Position numbers and translations under genes: made by a program
Notes under the pieces: model-generated
What the model saw: only the letters and a program-made list of their open reading frames with translations
Database searches by the model: none
What the model was told of the DNA's origin: nothing
Part shown: in pieces, positions 24,492-36,636 of the stretch
Numbering within the stretch: the first letter of the stretch is position 1
How the letters are laid out: every line of letters begins with the position of its first letter
Assembly (NCBI GenBank): GCA_963921825.1
Contig: OY997592.1
Span: forward strand, 26,019,730-26,083,729
Origin: Erodium maritimum
Lineage: Eukaryota; Streptophyta; Magnoliopsida; Geraniales; Geraniaceae
DNA length: 64,000 bases
Direction of reading: 5' to 3'

Positions 24492-24924
24492 AGAGGAAAA
24501 ATCAAATAGAAACCACTCCTTAACGTAAAAACCGTGTGAACCAATCCAAGCCATTGATTTTAAGAATGAATGGATGAGATGCAATTGATTTGTTGACTTG
24601 TTGACCGCAAAAAAACAACATTTTTTAGTGAGGGGTAAGGGCTTTTTAGTAAAACCATCATATTAATTTTTTTTTTACCAATTCACTAATTTAATTTTTC
24701 CCGCTTCATTTTAACTCCGATTGGCTTCAAACTTGCTCCATTAGTTTTGTTTTTTAAAGGGCTTTCTATCAAGATCAGTCATGAATATATTCTGAAGCAT
24801 GAAAAAAAATTATTTCGGGGCTGATTTTTAAAAAAAATTTAATTCTGGGTAATTTTTATCAACACTATACACTGGGTTCACACAGTTTTTAGGGTAAGGA
24901 GGGTTTCTATTAGATTTCTCCTCA
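24492..24924. mobile_element. small inverted-repeat element (433 bp)
   Basis: The left edge (AAATCAAATAGAAACC...AAACCGTGTGAACC) is matched in inverse at the right edge (GGGTTCACACAGTTTTT...GGTTTCTATTAGATTT). This gives imperfect terminal inverted repeats of about 52 bp. The interior is AT-rich and non-coding. No target duplication is evident, so superfamily and ends are uncertain. Confidence 0.55.
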
Positions 24925-25500
24925 CAATTGAACTGAATCCGACTCTATTCTTTTGCCAAAACCTAATCAAAGAACAATACAAAACAGACTGAGAAAACAA
25001 AAAAGCAATAAATTTAATAAACCCCTTATCCGATCCATAGCAAACCAACCAGATAAACTGCTCTACCCCACAACGACGACCCACCTATGTAAAGCCTCAC
25101 CCGACACACAATACCCTTCTTCTCCAACCGAGCCTCCACACGCCAAAGAATAATCCTCCAACCTTCCAAAACCACCCAGAACAAAAGAGATTTACACCTA
25201 TCTCGCTCCATACGAGGAGACAAAATCCTCCTCCTCCAAGACGATAAGATTGTCCTCACTACTCTATGGGTTGAGTTTAGCGTCCAATGTGGATGCTCTT
25301 GCAATTCTGTCCCACCTAACTTCGTACGAAACCCAACAATACTACAATGCGGCCATGCCTCTATTGTCGCCTTCTTATTCAAGTTTGTATGTTTCTACGC
25401 TGGACCATAACTCATAAAGTAAAAGCAAGGGATAACAAAACTAAAAGCAGAGATGAAAGGTGAGACATAATTCCGAACAAACTTGATACATTAACATTGT
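24925..25500. other. unassigned segment
   Basis: The open frames (24953-25153 plus strand, 25026-25382 minus strand) overlap each other and resemble no family I know. No repeat signature is seen. Confidence 0.35.
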
Positions 25501-25553
25501 AATGAAAATGTCTGGCTATTTTTACATCCCAACCAAGATTTCATTTCCCTAAA

Positions 25554-27290
25554 ATGAAAGAGGTAAGAGAGGTGAGAGTGGAAGGTGAGGTGTCTCCGAC
25601 CACCACTATTGTTGGTGACACATTAGTCACTCTCACCTACAGTACGATTCTGATCGAAGGTAGACACGTTTGTTTTCCGTGTAACAGTGATTTGGCTAAG
25701 GATGATGTTTGGTTGAGGGATTACTATGCTTGTGCTGGGGAGGCTGTTAGAGCAAATGATGTTTTCGTAGACCAAATACAAAGGGAAAGTTTTTTTTTAA
25801 TCTTTGTTTACACCATTTCTAAGGTTGAATCTGATCTAATTATAGAGAGGTGTCATGTTTCAATTGCAAAAGGATATCGGTTGCTTGTTGCTCACGATGT
25901 GAAGGATTCAATTAGCTCCCGTCCTAGTGCTAATAATCGTCCGCTACTCACCGATAATGTTACTGCTTAAACCCGAGCAACCATTGTTGGGAAGGAGTTG
26001 GATGAAAACAAGTTGATGGTAGAGAACGGTATCCTGGGTGTGGCTTAGAATGAATGTTCAGTTCGGGACATATAGGAAGAAATAGGACGGGAAGGTGTTT
26101 GTGATGTAGAAATCTGGGGGTTCAAGAATAGAGTTTTTCTAATCTCTTGTCCCGACCATGATTATACATCTTCTTTTAGAAACAGTGGAGTTGATTGGTT
26201 GAGGAACTGGTTCAATATTGTTGATTCCTCAACACATTTGTTGCTGAAGTTGGGTTGAGGTGTTAGGCTTACCTTTTCACGGTTGGTCGATAGAAAATCT
26301 CAATTTGGCAGCAGGCTCTATCTGTGTGGTGGTGAGCATTGTAGACACTGCAGATTACGAGGATTCACTCAAAAGGTCTTTTGTTTTGATCCATAGTCCT
26401 CAGGTTATGCAAACATTTTCAGAGGTATCTTTAGTTTTAGGAATGGATGTGTATCCTATTGTGTTGAAGCATGTTGTTTTGTTTGTGGTGCCCTTTCGAT
26501 TTGTTTCTACCAGTAGTTTCTTTGAGTTAGTTTCAGGTTCTTCAACTCATGTTTGCTTTTTTGAGAACGTTGCATTCTGCTAGGACGTCGTTGGTTCGGA
26601 AAAAACTGAAGGCAACACGCCTTTATTTACTCCGAGCATAGTCCATTCTGGTAGTATTGGGCTTGAAATAACCCATTTCTCTCGTTTGTTTGGGGATAGT
26701 GAGCTTATTTTCCATAGAGAAAAGGACTCTACGCAATCCAACGAGTTGCGCATTGCGATTGACAATTGTTCTGTCGATGTGTCTGGTTCATAAAAATAAG
26801 GAGATGACTAGGGTGTGCATAAGGTTTCGTTGTTAGCTAGCTCTCATTGCTTTCTTGCTGTTTCGCACGAGCTGGGGTGTGCTACTAAAGTCGGATCGAA
26901 TAAAGCAACAAATGGAGTAGTTGTGCACTGTGCTGAAGCTATAGTTTCAGGGGATGTTGATCAAGATTTTATTACCCAAAAAAGAAGAGAGGTCGTGGAA
27001 CAAAGAAAACTAATCCCAAGGTGGTGGATTCTCCAACGGTTTATTATCAAATCAGAGATAAAACTCGGTGAGATGAAAATGATGGTAGTTCGGGCAATTT
27101 CGTTGTCGAAATTACAAAGAAATTGAAGGGAAACTCGGGCAATTGGTCGTATCGTAAGAAGTTTAGGAAGAAAGCTCTTGATATTAGGCCTTTCGTACTT
27201 GAACAATTCAACAAATTGGATATCGAGGTTCCGCAACGGTTAATGTCACTGAAGAAGAGGTTGATTAAGAACCAAACTCAGGTAATATTT
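25554..27290 (+). pseudogene. LINE first-ORF remnant (DUF4283-like), L1b
   Basis: Frames at 25554-25970, 26260-26583 and 26815-27126 lie in sequence with stops and shifts between them. The middle one begins LGLPFHGWSIENLNL, resembling the G(I/L)PLHxW motif of the DUF4283 region in plant L1 first-ORF proteins, followed by a hydrophobic strand and VLIHSPQ. Such proteins bind RNA in the LINE ribonucleoprotein. The first frame is unassigned on its own. The call rests on this motif and on the endonuclease downstream. Confidence 0.5.
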
Positions 27291-27329
27291 TAATTCCGAT
27301 TTTGGTCTCTGATTCTTAATTTGGTATTG

Positions 27330-27816
27330 AGGTGCATCACGTGGAACGTGAGGGTTAAGCATTCCGATGTTGAGCGGAGATGCATTAAGAAGGTGGTGAT
27401 TTTGTGCGGTGTTGTTTGTTTTGGTTGCAAGGATTTCAGTTAAGTGTTAGTGGTTCTGTCTTGTTACGGAGTTGGTAGTTTTGGTGTCGACTGGAGTTGT
27501 GTTTGGGTGCCAGATAATGACATGGCCGGAGGAGTTTTATTAGATTGAAATTTTTGGTCTTTTGTTAAGACGATTGTTGTTTCTGAAATTAGTGTGTTTT
27601 GTTGGAGTAGAATTAGAATTGGTTATCATTTTCCGGTCAGCTTTGTTATTAGGTCCAAAGTCTCTCGTCTTGATAGATTTTTGGTTTCTAGAGAATGTTG
27701 GTGGGGTCCTCTATGGTGGAAAGGTTTGGGAATGGGCGTTTGGTGGTCTGCTTGGGTGCGTGTTGGGTATATGTTTTTGTGGCTTAATGGTTGGTGCAGA
27801 TTATAACATCTTTTAA
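27330..27816 (+). pseudogene. LINE endonuclease remnant, L1b
   Basis: The segment reads LRCITWNVRVKHSDVERR (usual LINE start ...SWNVRG), then GVDWSCVWVPDNDMAGGVLL, matching the AGGxLLxWD strand. Further on, VSRLDRFLVSRECW matches the SRLDRFL motif near the end of LINE endonucleases. Stops and frame changes separate these blocks, and spacing is compressed, so sequence has been lost. Confidence 0.7.
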
Positions 27817-28258
27817 TTAGTTGTTGGAGTCGGTGGATAGTGTGGTATCTAATTTTAAACACCATATTGTTGGTGTTTGCTGGAATTCTGGGTCCTTGCG
27901 TCATGGTGTTTCTCTTGAGGATTGGTTGCAGGATCCAGGTTGGTGTGTTGGTGTCGAGCCAGAGAAGAGCTAGTAGTGGGGGAGCTTGCGGATTTGGAGT
28001 TCTTTGGTGTTTCTGTTTTGTTTTTTTACTGGTGTTCTTTCTTTCAGTTTCTGTCTTGTTTTATGTTAATAGTGATGTTTGGGGTGTGGTGTGTGGGGTG
28101 GTAGTAAGAGTTGTTTTTGGGAGTGTGCTTTGTTTGTTCTTCGGGAATAATTTTGGTCTAAAGAAAGGGTCTTCACCTTGAGGATCGCTTTCTTACTTCT
28201 TTCTACTGTCTTGTAGAACATATGCTTAATAATAATTTGCTTATAAAAAAATGAAAAT

Positions 28259-29208
28259 TTTCGTTTAATGTAGGTGATTTCTTAAGGGGTGGATCACTAA
28301 TCCTACGACGACTCGTTATTTTCACAATTTGAAATATTCTGGCCTCGACTCGGATGAAATTGTTTTGCTTACCAAACACGTTTGTCCCTCGGTGGAAACC
28401 CTTAAAAGAGGTGAGGATGATGCCAGGCATCCAAGAAGGTCCTTGAAAAAAAGGAGGAAACTCGGGATCAAGTTCTTTCAGATCTCATTAGGATGGGATG
28501 TGTCTTCTCAACAACGTCATGCTCTTCCTTATGGTATTCATTGGAAAAGGTGAGGATGCGTAGCAGACCTCACCTAGTTTTTTTGGTCAACAAGAGCTCC
28601 TATTCCTGATCCATTACAATAGAAAGTCGTCGTCGATCTTTCACCCGCTAATGTCGATAGTCTAGAGGTGACACCACATGCTTCCAACGTCGTACACACC
28701 TTCAAAACCAATTATTGATCTCAATCTCCATGAGCCAGATCAGGGAAAGGGACTAAAAGGATCTAGTACATGGATTCATAGTGGTCGGATCCCTATCTTT
28801 TCGTCGGAGTCATTCCCGTCTTTCCAATGAAATTGGTGGTCCGTAGGTCGAGGGAGAAGGTGCAGGACTATGGTAAAGTTATCGCGTAATTAAGGGGTTC
28901 CGGAGATTGATCGCTGGAAGAGATGAAAGCAAAGATTATCGAAATAGATAGACGAAATAGGACCGAGAAAGAAAATCACAAAGGACATCAAGAAGCCATA
29001 AGGCCGATTGAGAGAAATGTGATTCTCATGTTCCAAATTGCAATTAGGTCAGATAAACTTGGGACAATGATTATAATTCAACACAAGCAATGATAAAGCA
29101 AAATATATTGATAAAAAAAGACCGGAATACAAGTTCTAATAACATATATAACTAAGCCTTATCTTCAAGTCCTGATGGAATTTATAGGATAGTGCTACAT
29201 GTTGCACT
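28259..29208. other. unassigned 950-bp segment
   Basis: No domain, inverted repeat or LTR feature is recognised. A 74-residue frame at 28329-28553 is basic near its C-terminus but otherwise uninformative. It could be old transposon sequence or non-coding host DNA. Confidence 0.35.
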
Positions 29209-29223
29209 AAAGCTTATTCATTG
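29209..29223. repeat. target-site duplication of LINE L1c, left copy
   Basis: AAAGCTTATTCATTG here matches AAAGCTTACTCATTG at 62704-62718 with one mismatch. It bounds the whole nested block. Confidence 0.88.
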
Positions 29224-29725
29224 AGGGGAGATCCTTTCGCGAATGGTTGGAGGCAGGATGAGAGTTTTGTTCAGAAGAGGAGGTAGCGTTAGTCGGGGTA
29301 GTATGTTGGGAGCTCTGGAAAGCTAGGAATGGTAGGCTTTGGAAAGGGAGGGCGAGCCCGAGCGAGGCTATTTTTCATGCAGCCATTGCGCACTGTAAGG
29401 GTTGGAAGGAAGCCCAGGTTAGAGGTATAGGCCCCGGTCCGGTGATCCCGAGTGACACTAGAAGATGGAGGAGGCCGGTGGATGGTAGGTTAAAAATTAA
29501 TGCTGGTGGTGTTGTTGTCCAGGGGTTTGGGGGAGTTGGGGGGCTGATTTGCCGTGACTCTCAGGGTCAGGTTCGGGGGATTCGATGTATTGTCCTTCAG
29601 GCTTATCGTGCCCCGGAGCTAATTGAGGCCTTATGTGTGAAGGAAGCGCTGAAATGGATTCTAGAGATGGGGTGGACACAGGTGGATGTGGAGACATATT
29701 TCTTGGGAGTGGCTTTGGCCATCTA
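29224..29725 (+). pseudogene. LINE RNase H domain, N-terminal part (L1c)
   Basis: The frame reads CWELWKARNGRLW, typical of the linker before LINE RNase H, then GRLKINAGGVVVQ and GLICRDSQGQVRG. The first strand normally carries Asp (INxDG); here it is Gly. The third, normally VETDS, reads VETYF, so a second acidic residue is lost too. The domain would be inactive. It continues in the same frame at 62444 beyond the inserted element. Confidence 0.88.
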
Positions 29726-30013
29726 TGTAATAACCGCCCCCGGTCGATCCTGGTCGAACCGGTGAATTTTGGCTAAAGTTGACTTTTTGCCGGAAAAGTC
29801 AACCGATGACTCCGGGAGTCATTCGGGACCTTTCCGGAACCCAAAAAGCTTAGCCGTCGTTACGGTTAGCTTAGTTGGGCCGTTTCCTTTCAAATGACTT
29901 ATTTTACGAAAAAGTTAATTTCGGTTCAACGAAGTCAAATTCGAAACTTTATCGAATTTAATTTAAGTGTGCTGGAATTTATTAAGGGTAAAGGTGGACC
30001 CCACATGAACGCT
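29726..30013 (+). repeat. 5' LTR of T1, first piece
   Basis: The first 288 bp match 59946 onward (GAACCGGTGAATTTTGGCTA and following). Similarity breaks at ...CCACATGAACGCT, where C2 begins. Confidence 0.93.
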
Positions 30014-30430
30014 TGTTAGTCTTAGTGCACGTAGTTCAATCCTAAATGTCCAAATGTATATATCATCGTTAGCAATTAAATTAAAGCGGCTTTATATTAC
30101 TTATGTGTTGGAGTAATATATCGATGTGTGCTCTGATCTATGCCAACCATGCGAATAGAACTATAGATCGAGATAGATCACACTCGGTGGGTCCATAGTC
30201 AACAAAGCTTCACTAGAAGAGACTAGTATGAAAGATAGCTCTTTATGGCTTACGTTCTCTTAGTCATTGGAATGAGATTCCTGAGTCTGCTCATAGATAT
30301 CATGTGGGACATGATGTTGGACGACCTGCCCTGAATATGTGCCATAGATTAAGTCATGAACATATTCAGTGTCGTAGCTTGTCATGTATCCTTAGACCAA
30401 TGAGTCTTTGTGATCGCTATGTAGTCAACA
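30014..30430 (+). repeat. 5' LTR of C2, first piece
   Basis: It matches the start of the C1 LTRs (31799 and 38571) with scattered substitutions and stops at ...GTAGTCAACA, where T2 begins. The pentamer CAACA at 30426-30430 is repeated at 49110-49114. Confidence 0.93.
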
Positions 30431-31798
30431 TGTCACGCCCCAAATCCGGTTCTTGCCCGGACTCGAGGCATGACTAGGATAAAACGATTAAAAAGGCAAT
30501 AACTCAACAGTAACTTCCTGAAAATCTCCAATATAAAACTCAAATCCACATAACTCAATTTAAAACATAAATAACCCTCCAGGGGTGTAATAATAATAAT
30601 AATCCTCCAACAAGGTTTGTTCAAAACTGAAATGAAATGAAAACGAAGTCTCTACAGGACACCCACACCAAGAAGCTCCCGAGCCTCTACTCCTCAAACA
30701 AGCCTGTAATCACAACATTAAACTCATAGGGGTGAGCTTGCGCTCAGTAGGGAAAATACATAACATGGTGGACTTAAACTCAATAATTTCATCAGCAAAG
30801 TCAACAAGATAAATCTTAACAATCACAGACAATAGGTAAACCGATCAATGCCGTGGCACATGAAGTCACCACCCTCCGATCCACATATGATGTGTCCTCT
30901 CGGATTTTCCCTCTAATCCAGAGGAGACGCATATCATTGAGGCTACCGGAAACACCCTTCAAGGCACATATCGTCGGGATTCTCAGAAACGTCTCCAAAG
31001 GATTTTAGGTCCTCGGGAACCAAGGTATTACTCCCATAGGAAGCATACACTTGGGCAATTCAATAATAGTCAAATAATAATTGAGCACCCACTCAAACCG
31101 AAACCCGAAGCAATCCATTCCCAACAAACACCAATTCACTATCACACATAGCTCACGCATCACCGTTTCACCACAATACACAGCACACGAATAACACAAT
31201 CACAACTTACCGTTCACTTACCAGTTCCGACCCACCGGGGCATCGATCACCTGATTGCACCGCTCGGTACAACTAGTCATACTCGATGCTCCAAACAACC
31301 ATTTAAGGAAAACAAGCAATCATTCAAATACAACCAACAGTAAAATACGAGTTCAATCAACCAAACATGAAAACCTTCATACGAGCATTCAAATATGCAA
31401 TTCAACTAGTTCCATTAGACTCTTTAGCCTATCCACTAAGCAACCAAACAACCAAGCATGTGATCCTAACATGCAACTAATCCGAGGGCTTTGCCAAGAC
31501 CGCTCTACCAGTAAAACAATTCTCAAGTATTGAAAGCGAGTTACACTAGTGATTGGCATCCTAATCATTCACCACTAGACACTTCCGGTTATTAGTAAAT
31601 TGAAGGACCATTATTCTAGTTATTCGCATCATATAGGCATTTCTAGGACCTTTCCGTTTTTATTAGCCTAACATGCATACTAAGCATTTAAACGAGAAGT
31701 TAAGACTTTCCCTACCTCAAGGTCTTCCTCTCAACACTCTAACGGTAAGCCCGGTGGTCACCACTCCGTTCTTCACATGGGTTCCGGCGTGATCTTTG
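30431..31798 (-). repeat. 3' LTR of T2, distal piece
   Basis: It matches 46790-47889 closely (same GGTGAGCTTGCGCTCAGTAG block near 30732). It includes about 250 bp (31546-31798) absent from the partner LTR, which joins AAGTATTGA directly to CCACGTTCTTCC at 47889. The CTTTG at 31794-31798 is the target site of C1. Confidence 0.92.
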
Positions 31799-33486
31799 TG
31801 TTAGTCTTAGTGCCCGTAGTTCAATCCTAAATGTCCAAATGTATATATCATCGTTAGCAATAAAATTAAAGCGGCTTTATATTACTTATGTGTTGGAGTA
31901 ATATATCGATGTGTGCTCTGATCTATGCCCACCATGCGAATAGAACCATAGATCGAGATAGATCACACTCGATGGGTCCCTAGTCAACAAAGCTTCACTA
32001 GAAGCGACTAGTATGAAAGATGGCTCTTTATGGCTTACGTTCTGTTAGTCATTGGAATGGGATTCCGGAGTCTGATCATAGATATCATGTGGGACATGAT
32101 ATTGGACGACCCACCCTGAATATGTGCCATAGATTAAGTCATGAACATATTCAGTGTTGTAGCTTGTCATGTATCCTTAGACCAAGGAGTCTTTGTGATC
32201 GCTATGTAGTCAACAACTGAGTTTGACCTGAGCCTAACGTTGTCCGTAACAGGGCTTCCATAATGGCCAGGATTGGCTTGGGGACGGGCTACATGAGTGA
32301 CACGAAAGACGGCTAAGGGATTTATCCCTCATACTAAGGTATGGGAAAGATATCGGTTCTCGGCCACTTGATCGAGAGTGACTGGAAGAATAGCATGGCC
32401 ATGCACATGATACTGGGTATCATATCTTCAGTCATCTCACATATCAAGGAACGGTGATTGAGAATAATAAGGATGACGGCTCTATGCCTTATCTCAATCA
32501 GGATATCGGAGATAAAAGGATAATGACAGGGACGACGGAAAGGTTAGAATCGACAGGGTCGATTCGTTATGTAGTGTCAGGCAATACTAAAGTCTCGTTA
32601 GTTGCCACTTAAATAGGATCAAGTAAAATGAGATTTTACGTTGATCTATTGACATGCATAAACCTAAGGGTCACACCGGAGGATGAAACTCATTGACACA
32701 TTTATGGAGAATGGCCAAAAGGGAGTTGTCTCGGGACATGACCAAAACTGGGTTTTGGGTCATGTGCCCGTAAGTGAATAGGACTTTACGGATCGAGACA
32801 AGGCTTGGAGTCTTGGGATTGATCGCGTCGGATAATGTTGGACATTTCCGGTATGGAAGGCATGGAGGCGATGAGCGAATCACGGGACCTCGTTGGAAAT
32901 GGTCACGGGCCATGTTCCAAGAGGCCCATGAAAGGCCCATGCAACCAAGGCCCATGGAACTAATTAATCAAGTCTTGATTAATTAGTACTAAGTAAGCAA
33001 GACAAGGATTAAGGTGTTGGTGATTCACCACCTAACCCAATCTTGTCTTGCCATACTTTGTCCTATTTACACCTTACTTGACACCATACTTGTCCCATGC
33101 CTTTAGTTGGACAAGTATGGGTTTTGTTATGTTTAAGTCATCTTTTTTCAACATAACAAACACTAGACAAGAATAGGAAACACATTTTCTCTCCCTCTTC
33201 CATGGCCATTTCGGGTTTGGCTAGTTTCCACCTCCATGTTTGTGTTCTTGAGTCCTCAAAGAGAAGAACTACGTGGCTTTGATTCCCAAGTGGATACGTA
33301 GGCGTCTTGGAGACTCAAGCCAATCATTCGTTAACCGGTGTTCTTGTTTTGGTAAGAACTAGTGCTGAATTTTTCTCTTGTTAATCCATTCTTTGTTAGT
33401 TGTTTCATGGTTTTAATTGTCTCTTGGTTTTCATTGATTTTCCGCTGCGAGTTGGTTCATCTCCAACCCTACCTTGAGACCCAACA
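31799..33486 (+). repeat. 5' LTR of C1
   Basis: It begins TGTTAGTCTTAGTGCCCG and ends CTTGAGACCCAACA. Small open frames inside (32020-32220, 32774-32986, and 32671-32955 on the minus strand) recur identically in the 3' LTR and are not genes. An inverted pair AATTAATCAAG...CTTGATTAATT lies near 32960-32985. Confidence 0.97.
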
Positions 33487-33487
33487 G

Positions 33488-33500
33488 TGGTATCAGAGCC
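33488..33500 (+). other. primer-binding site (initiator Met tRNA) of C1
   Basis: TGGTATCAGAGCC follows the LTR by one base and matches the plant initiator tRNA-Met complement over its full known core. Confidence 0.95.
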
Positions 33501-35040
33501 GTGCTACCTTCGGGATTCACAAGACGGTGTTCATAGTTTCGGTTTTGCTTGAAAGTTTCGTTTTTGGCATGTTGTTTTGCTAAATTGTTTGATAACATGT
33601 TTTAAATTCTTGTTTATGGATTTAATGCATGTAAAATGAATTTTTGAAAATTATTTCAAATCTGGAAATTTTGAAAAAAATTTGATTTTTCGGGTCTCGG
33701 GAGCGGGACTCTCGGGGAGCCGAAACCGGGACCGAACGGGGCTCCGTTGGACGGAGCTAGGCCAAGCATGACCATTGGATGGTTGATATGCCAAGGCTAA
33801 ACCGTTTTGTTAGTTATGACGAGTTTGGAACCGTCATGATGAACTCGAAGATCAAATGTTCAAAAGTTTCATTTTTGAACGGTTTCGATAAACCGAGCAT
33901 CAAAAAATTTCGAAACTTGGCTATTAATTAAAACCGGAAAATCACATGATGTTTGATAACATGCTTGTTTGATAACACGATGTGTGATGTGATGTTGGCA
34001 TGGTGTACATAATAGCCCCGAGCTCGATTTAATTATTTATCGCTTTTCACGGCCTGCGAGCCGTTAGTGTTAGCGTGTAATTATTCTTTCAAGGTGTGGT
34101 CGTCGAACCACTTGTTTGTAATATTTATTTATTCCCGACCTGCGAGTCGTGTATTAAATTGTATTTTTTTACTCAAGATGAAGAAAGGGCGAAAAGGTCA
34201 TTTGGTGGCTTTTCGGGTGTTGGCATCGGCTTGGAGTCGGTGGAGCTCAAGAAGCTAGTGGGAGTTAGTTTAGGGGGCTATTATGTGCACATTTATCGCT
34301 TTATGCTTGGTTTAGTTTATGCATGATTAATTCTGTGTTTTAGAATTGCATGCTTAACTTTATTTACCGAGCATATCACCTCACATGCAAAGATAAAATT
34401 GGAATTTTAATCCTTGTGTGTGAGCCCTTAGAATCGTCATTACATTGGATGTAGTTGACGGGTTCGAAGGAAGAATTACATTGGAGGTAATTTGAGGCAT
34501 CATTGCATTTGGAATGTAGTTGATGTGCTCATCGCATCTAGGATGTGTCAAAGTTTTAAACACAACCGGACAAGTAAAAACGGGTCATGTCCGATACCTC
34601 CCAATTATCAACACCTTACTACCTCCCCGTCCTATGGGTGTCGTGCGCATTAGCGGAGCATCCATGGGAAAGCGGGGTAGTAGGTTTGGACGACATATGT
34701 GGGTGTCGTGCGCATTAGCGGAGCACCTACATAGTGACGGGCCATAGTTGAAAATTGGTGGACCCGACTACGATTCTCAGCCTGAGGTTGAGCTAGGGTA
34801 ACAGATAGGGTAAGCCGTGTACATAAGTGCATACCCTAGCCAAGAGTCACATTGGATGTGATTGGATGGAGTCCTACCTACATAGCTCGATTAAGTGGTG
34901 AGCATTAGTTCAGCTTAATCGAGTGAATCAAGGATCTTGGTTTCAGATTCTAAAGGTTTAGAATTGATTGTTGGTGTTTAAGCTTGATCTTCATAAAATT
35001 TATTCAGTTTACTGATTGAATTTTATCTGTTGTAGATCAA
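33501..35040 (+). other. long untranslated leader of C1
   Basis: 1.5 kb without a convincing gene lies between primer site and gag. It holds a 25-bp direct repeat starting GGGTGTCGTGCGCATTAGCG at 34636 and 34701. A cluster of diverged ATTGGATGTAGTTGA-like repeats lies at 34440-34545. The same leader survives in C2 at 50307-51640, so it is a family feature that may carry packaging or regulatory signals. Confidence 0.75.
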
Positions 35041-35274
35041 ATGGCAAATTCAGCGAACATTAATAGTTTGTCATTAAAAACCATTCTTGACAGGGTCAAG
35101 CTAAATGGGACAAACTATTTGGACTGGTACAGAATTTTGAGGATAGTCCTCAAGTCTGAACGCAAAGAATATGTCCTTGACAAGGCTGTCTCTAAGACCA
35201 TATCAGAGTTACATGAAGTGTCATTAACTGCTGAGAAGAATATCTCAGGGATCTGGGATCCAAGGATATTCTGA
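35041..35274 (+). pseudogene. copia gag N-terminus (C1), truncated
   Basis: The 77-codon frame begins MANSANINSLSLKTILD and contains LNGTNYLDWYRILRIVL, the conserved N-terminal gag motif of copia elements (LxGxNYxxWxxxL). It stops after GIWDPRIF. In intact copia gag another 150-200 residues precede the zinc knuckle; here the knuckle follows within about 80 bp, so a large part of gag is deleted. The start codon follows the leader directly and is the natural gag start. Confidence 0.9.
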
Positions 35275-35329
35275 TGGTCAACAAGGGAATTGGAAGTGGC
35301 AAGGGCTGGGCCCATGCACACTTGGCAGG

Positions 35330-35670
35330 AAAGATGAGACACCTGAGAATGTCTGCTTCTACTGCCAACAGCCTGATCATTGGAACCGGGATTACAGGAA
35401 GTTCACGGCTGATCTGAAGAAGGGCAGTGGGACTGCGCCTTCATCAAATAGCCTGGATGATCTGAAGAAGGGCAGTAGGACTGCGCCTTCATCAGGAAAC
35501 CTGGATGATCTAAGGAAGGGCGGTGGGATCGTGCCTTCATTCGGTATTAACTCTATAGAGCTACATCTCTCTACTTCCAAAGATTCATGGGTATTAGATA
35601 CCATGACTGAATCTCACACATGCACTAATATATGGTGGCTGAAAGTAGGAGAGATTTGGAAAGCACGAAA
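35330..35670 (+). pseudogene. copia zinc knuckle, linker repeats and protease remnant (C1)
   Basis: The knuckle reads CFYCQQPDHWNRDY: C-x2-C-x4-H-x4 with the last Cys changed to Tyr. Three tandem units of about 48 bp follow (near 35410-35545), each encoding a form of DDLKKGSRTAPSS. The protease motif, normally WxLDTGAxxH, reads WVLDTMTESHTC, so the active-site Gly of DTG is Met. The frame then changes before the integrase region. Confidence 0.85.
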
Positions 35671-36458
35671 TGGACCTCAGAGTTGTGGCAACTGCTGTAG
35701 GATCCATGAGTCTTGCTTTGCCAAGAGGTCTTGTCTTAGTATTGTATAATGTATATTGCATACCTACTTTTAGTAGGAATATTATATCTGTATCCGTGTT
35801 TGACAAGGAAGGATATAATGTTAATATTGGAAATGGAGTTTTCAATGTTCTATGCAATGATATGTTTTATACCAGTACTGACATGGTTGGAGGATTGTAC
35901 ATATTAGATATGGGTAACAATGCCTCAAGTTCTATATATTCCGTTAATACCAAGAGGTCTAAATCCAACAATTTAAACCTAACTCTGTTATGGTACTGTC
36001 ATTTGGGTCGCATAAACAAGAAGCGCCTATCAGCACTTCAGAAGTGCGGGCTTTCAGGTTCATTCGAATTCCATTCGATCGATAGGTGCAAGGTTTGTTT
36101 GATGGGCAAAATGACTAAAGTGCCCTTTATCGATCGCGATGAAAGGGCGGGTGAATTATTGGGGCTGATACACTCGAATGTGTGTAGACCAATAAGTTCA
36201 CTTGCCAGGAGGGGTTTTAGCTACTTTATCACATTTACTGATGATTACAGTAAATATGGTTATGTCTATTCGGTGAGACATAAGTCTGAAGCTTTTGATA
36301 AATTCAAAGAGTTTAAGACTATAGTAGAAAACCAGCTCGACAAAGGTATTAAGGCACTTCGATTGGATCGAGGTGGAAAATACTTGACCACAGAGTTATT
36401 AGATCATCTAAAAGAGAATGGGATCCTTTTGGAATGGACTCCTCCTAGGTCACTGTAG
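35670..36458 (+). pseudogene. copia pre-integrase and integrase (C1), catalytic residues changed
   Basis: The frame covers the pre-integrase region, the zinc-binding segment LLWYCHLGRINKKRL...CKVC and the core LGLIHSNVCRPIS...ITFTDDYSKYGYVY...LRLDRGGKY. The two zinc-binding His positions appear as Tyr and Arg, and the first catalytic Asp (normally HSDVCGP) is Asn; the second Asp (LRLDRGG) remains. It ends at a stop after EWTPPRSL. A further piece (36637-36927) with CGCEAYVKHLVSTKLEP and GYYFYNPSEN matches the integrase C-terminal region. The changes predict no DNA joining activity. Confidence 0.92.
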
Positions 36459-36636
36459 TTGAAAGGTGTAGCCAAACGGAGAAATCGGACATTGTTAGAC
36501 AATGGTCTGTTCCATGATTAGTTGGACTGATCTCCCAATCTCTTTTAGGGGTTTTGCTCTAGAGACGACCGCATTCATAGTGAATCGGGCTTCGACGAAT
36601 GGTGTGGAAGGGACACCATTTTAAAAATGGTACGGG

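Larger units (their letters stand above)
25510..28249 (+). mobile_element. decayed plus-strand LINE (L1b), internally deleted
   Basis: A first-ORF region (25554 to about 27290), an endonuclease start (27330-27816) and a LINE-like 3' end with a terminal A run (TTATAAAAAAA, ending about 28250) follow each other in 2.7 kb. Reverse transcriptase and RNase H are missing, so the copy is internally deleted. AATGAAAAT occurs at 25501-25509 and 28250-28258 and may be the target duplication, though it is short and A-rich. Confidence 0.6.

Noticed and set aside
29442..29765. RNase H-like frame considered as a domesticated host gene
   Set aside because: Two catalytic acidic residues are gone, a LINE 3' end and poly-A follow after the nest, and a 15-bp target duplication bounds it. 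It is a truncated LINE.
32020..32986. Small frames repeated identically at 38792-39758
   Set aside because: They are in the two LTRs of C1. Their identity reflects recent LTR synthesis and not protein conservation.
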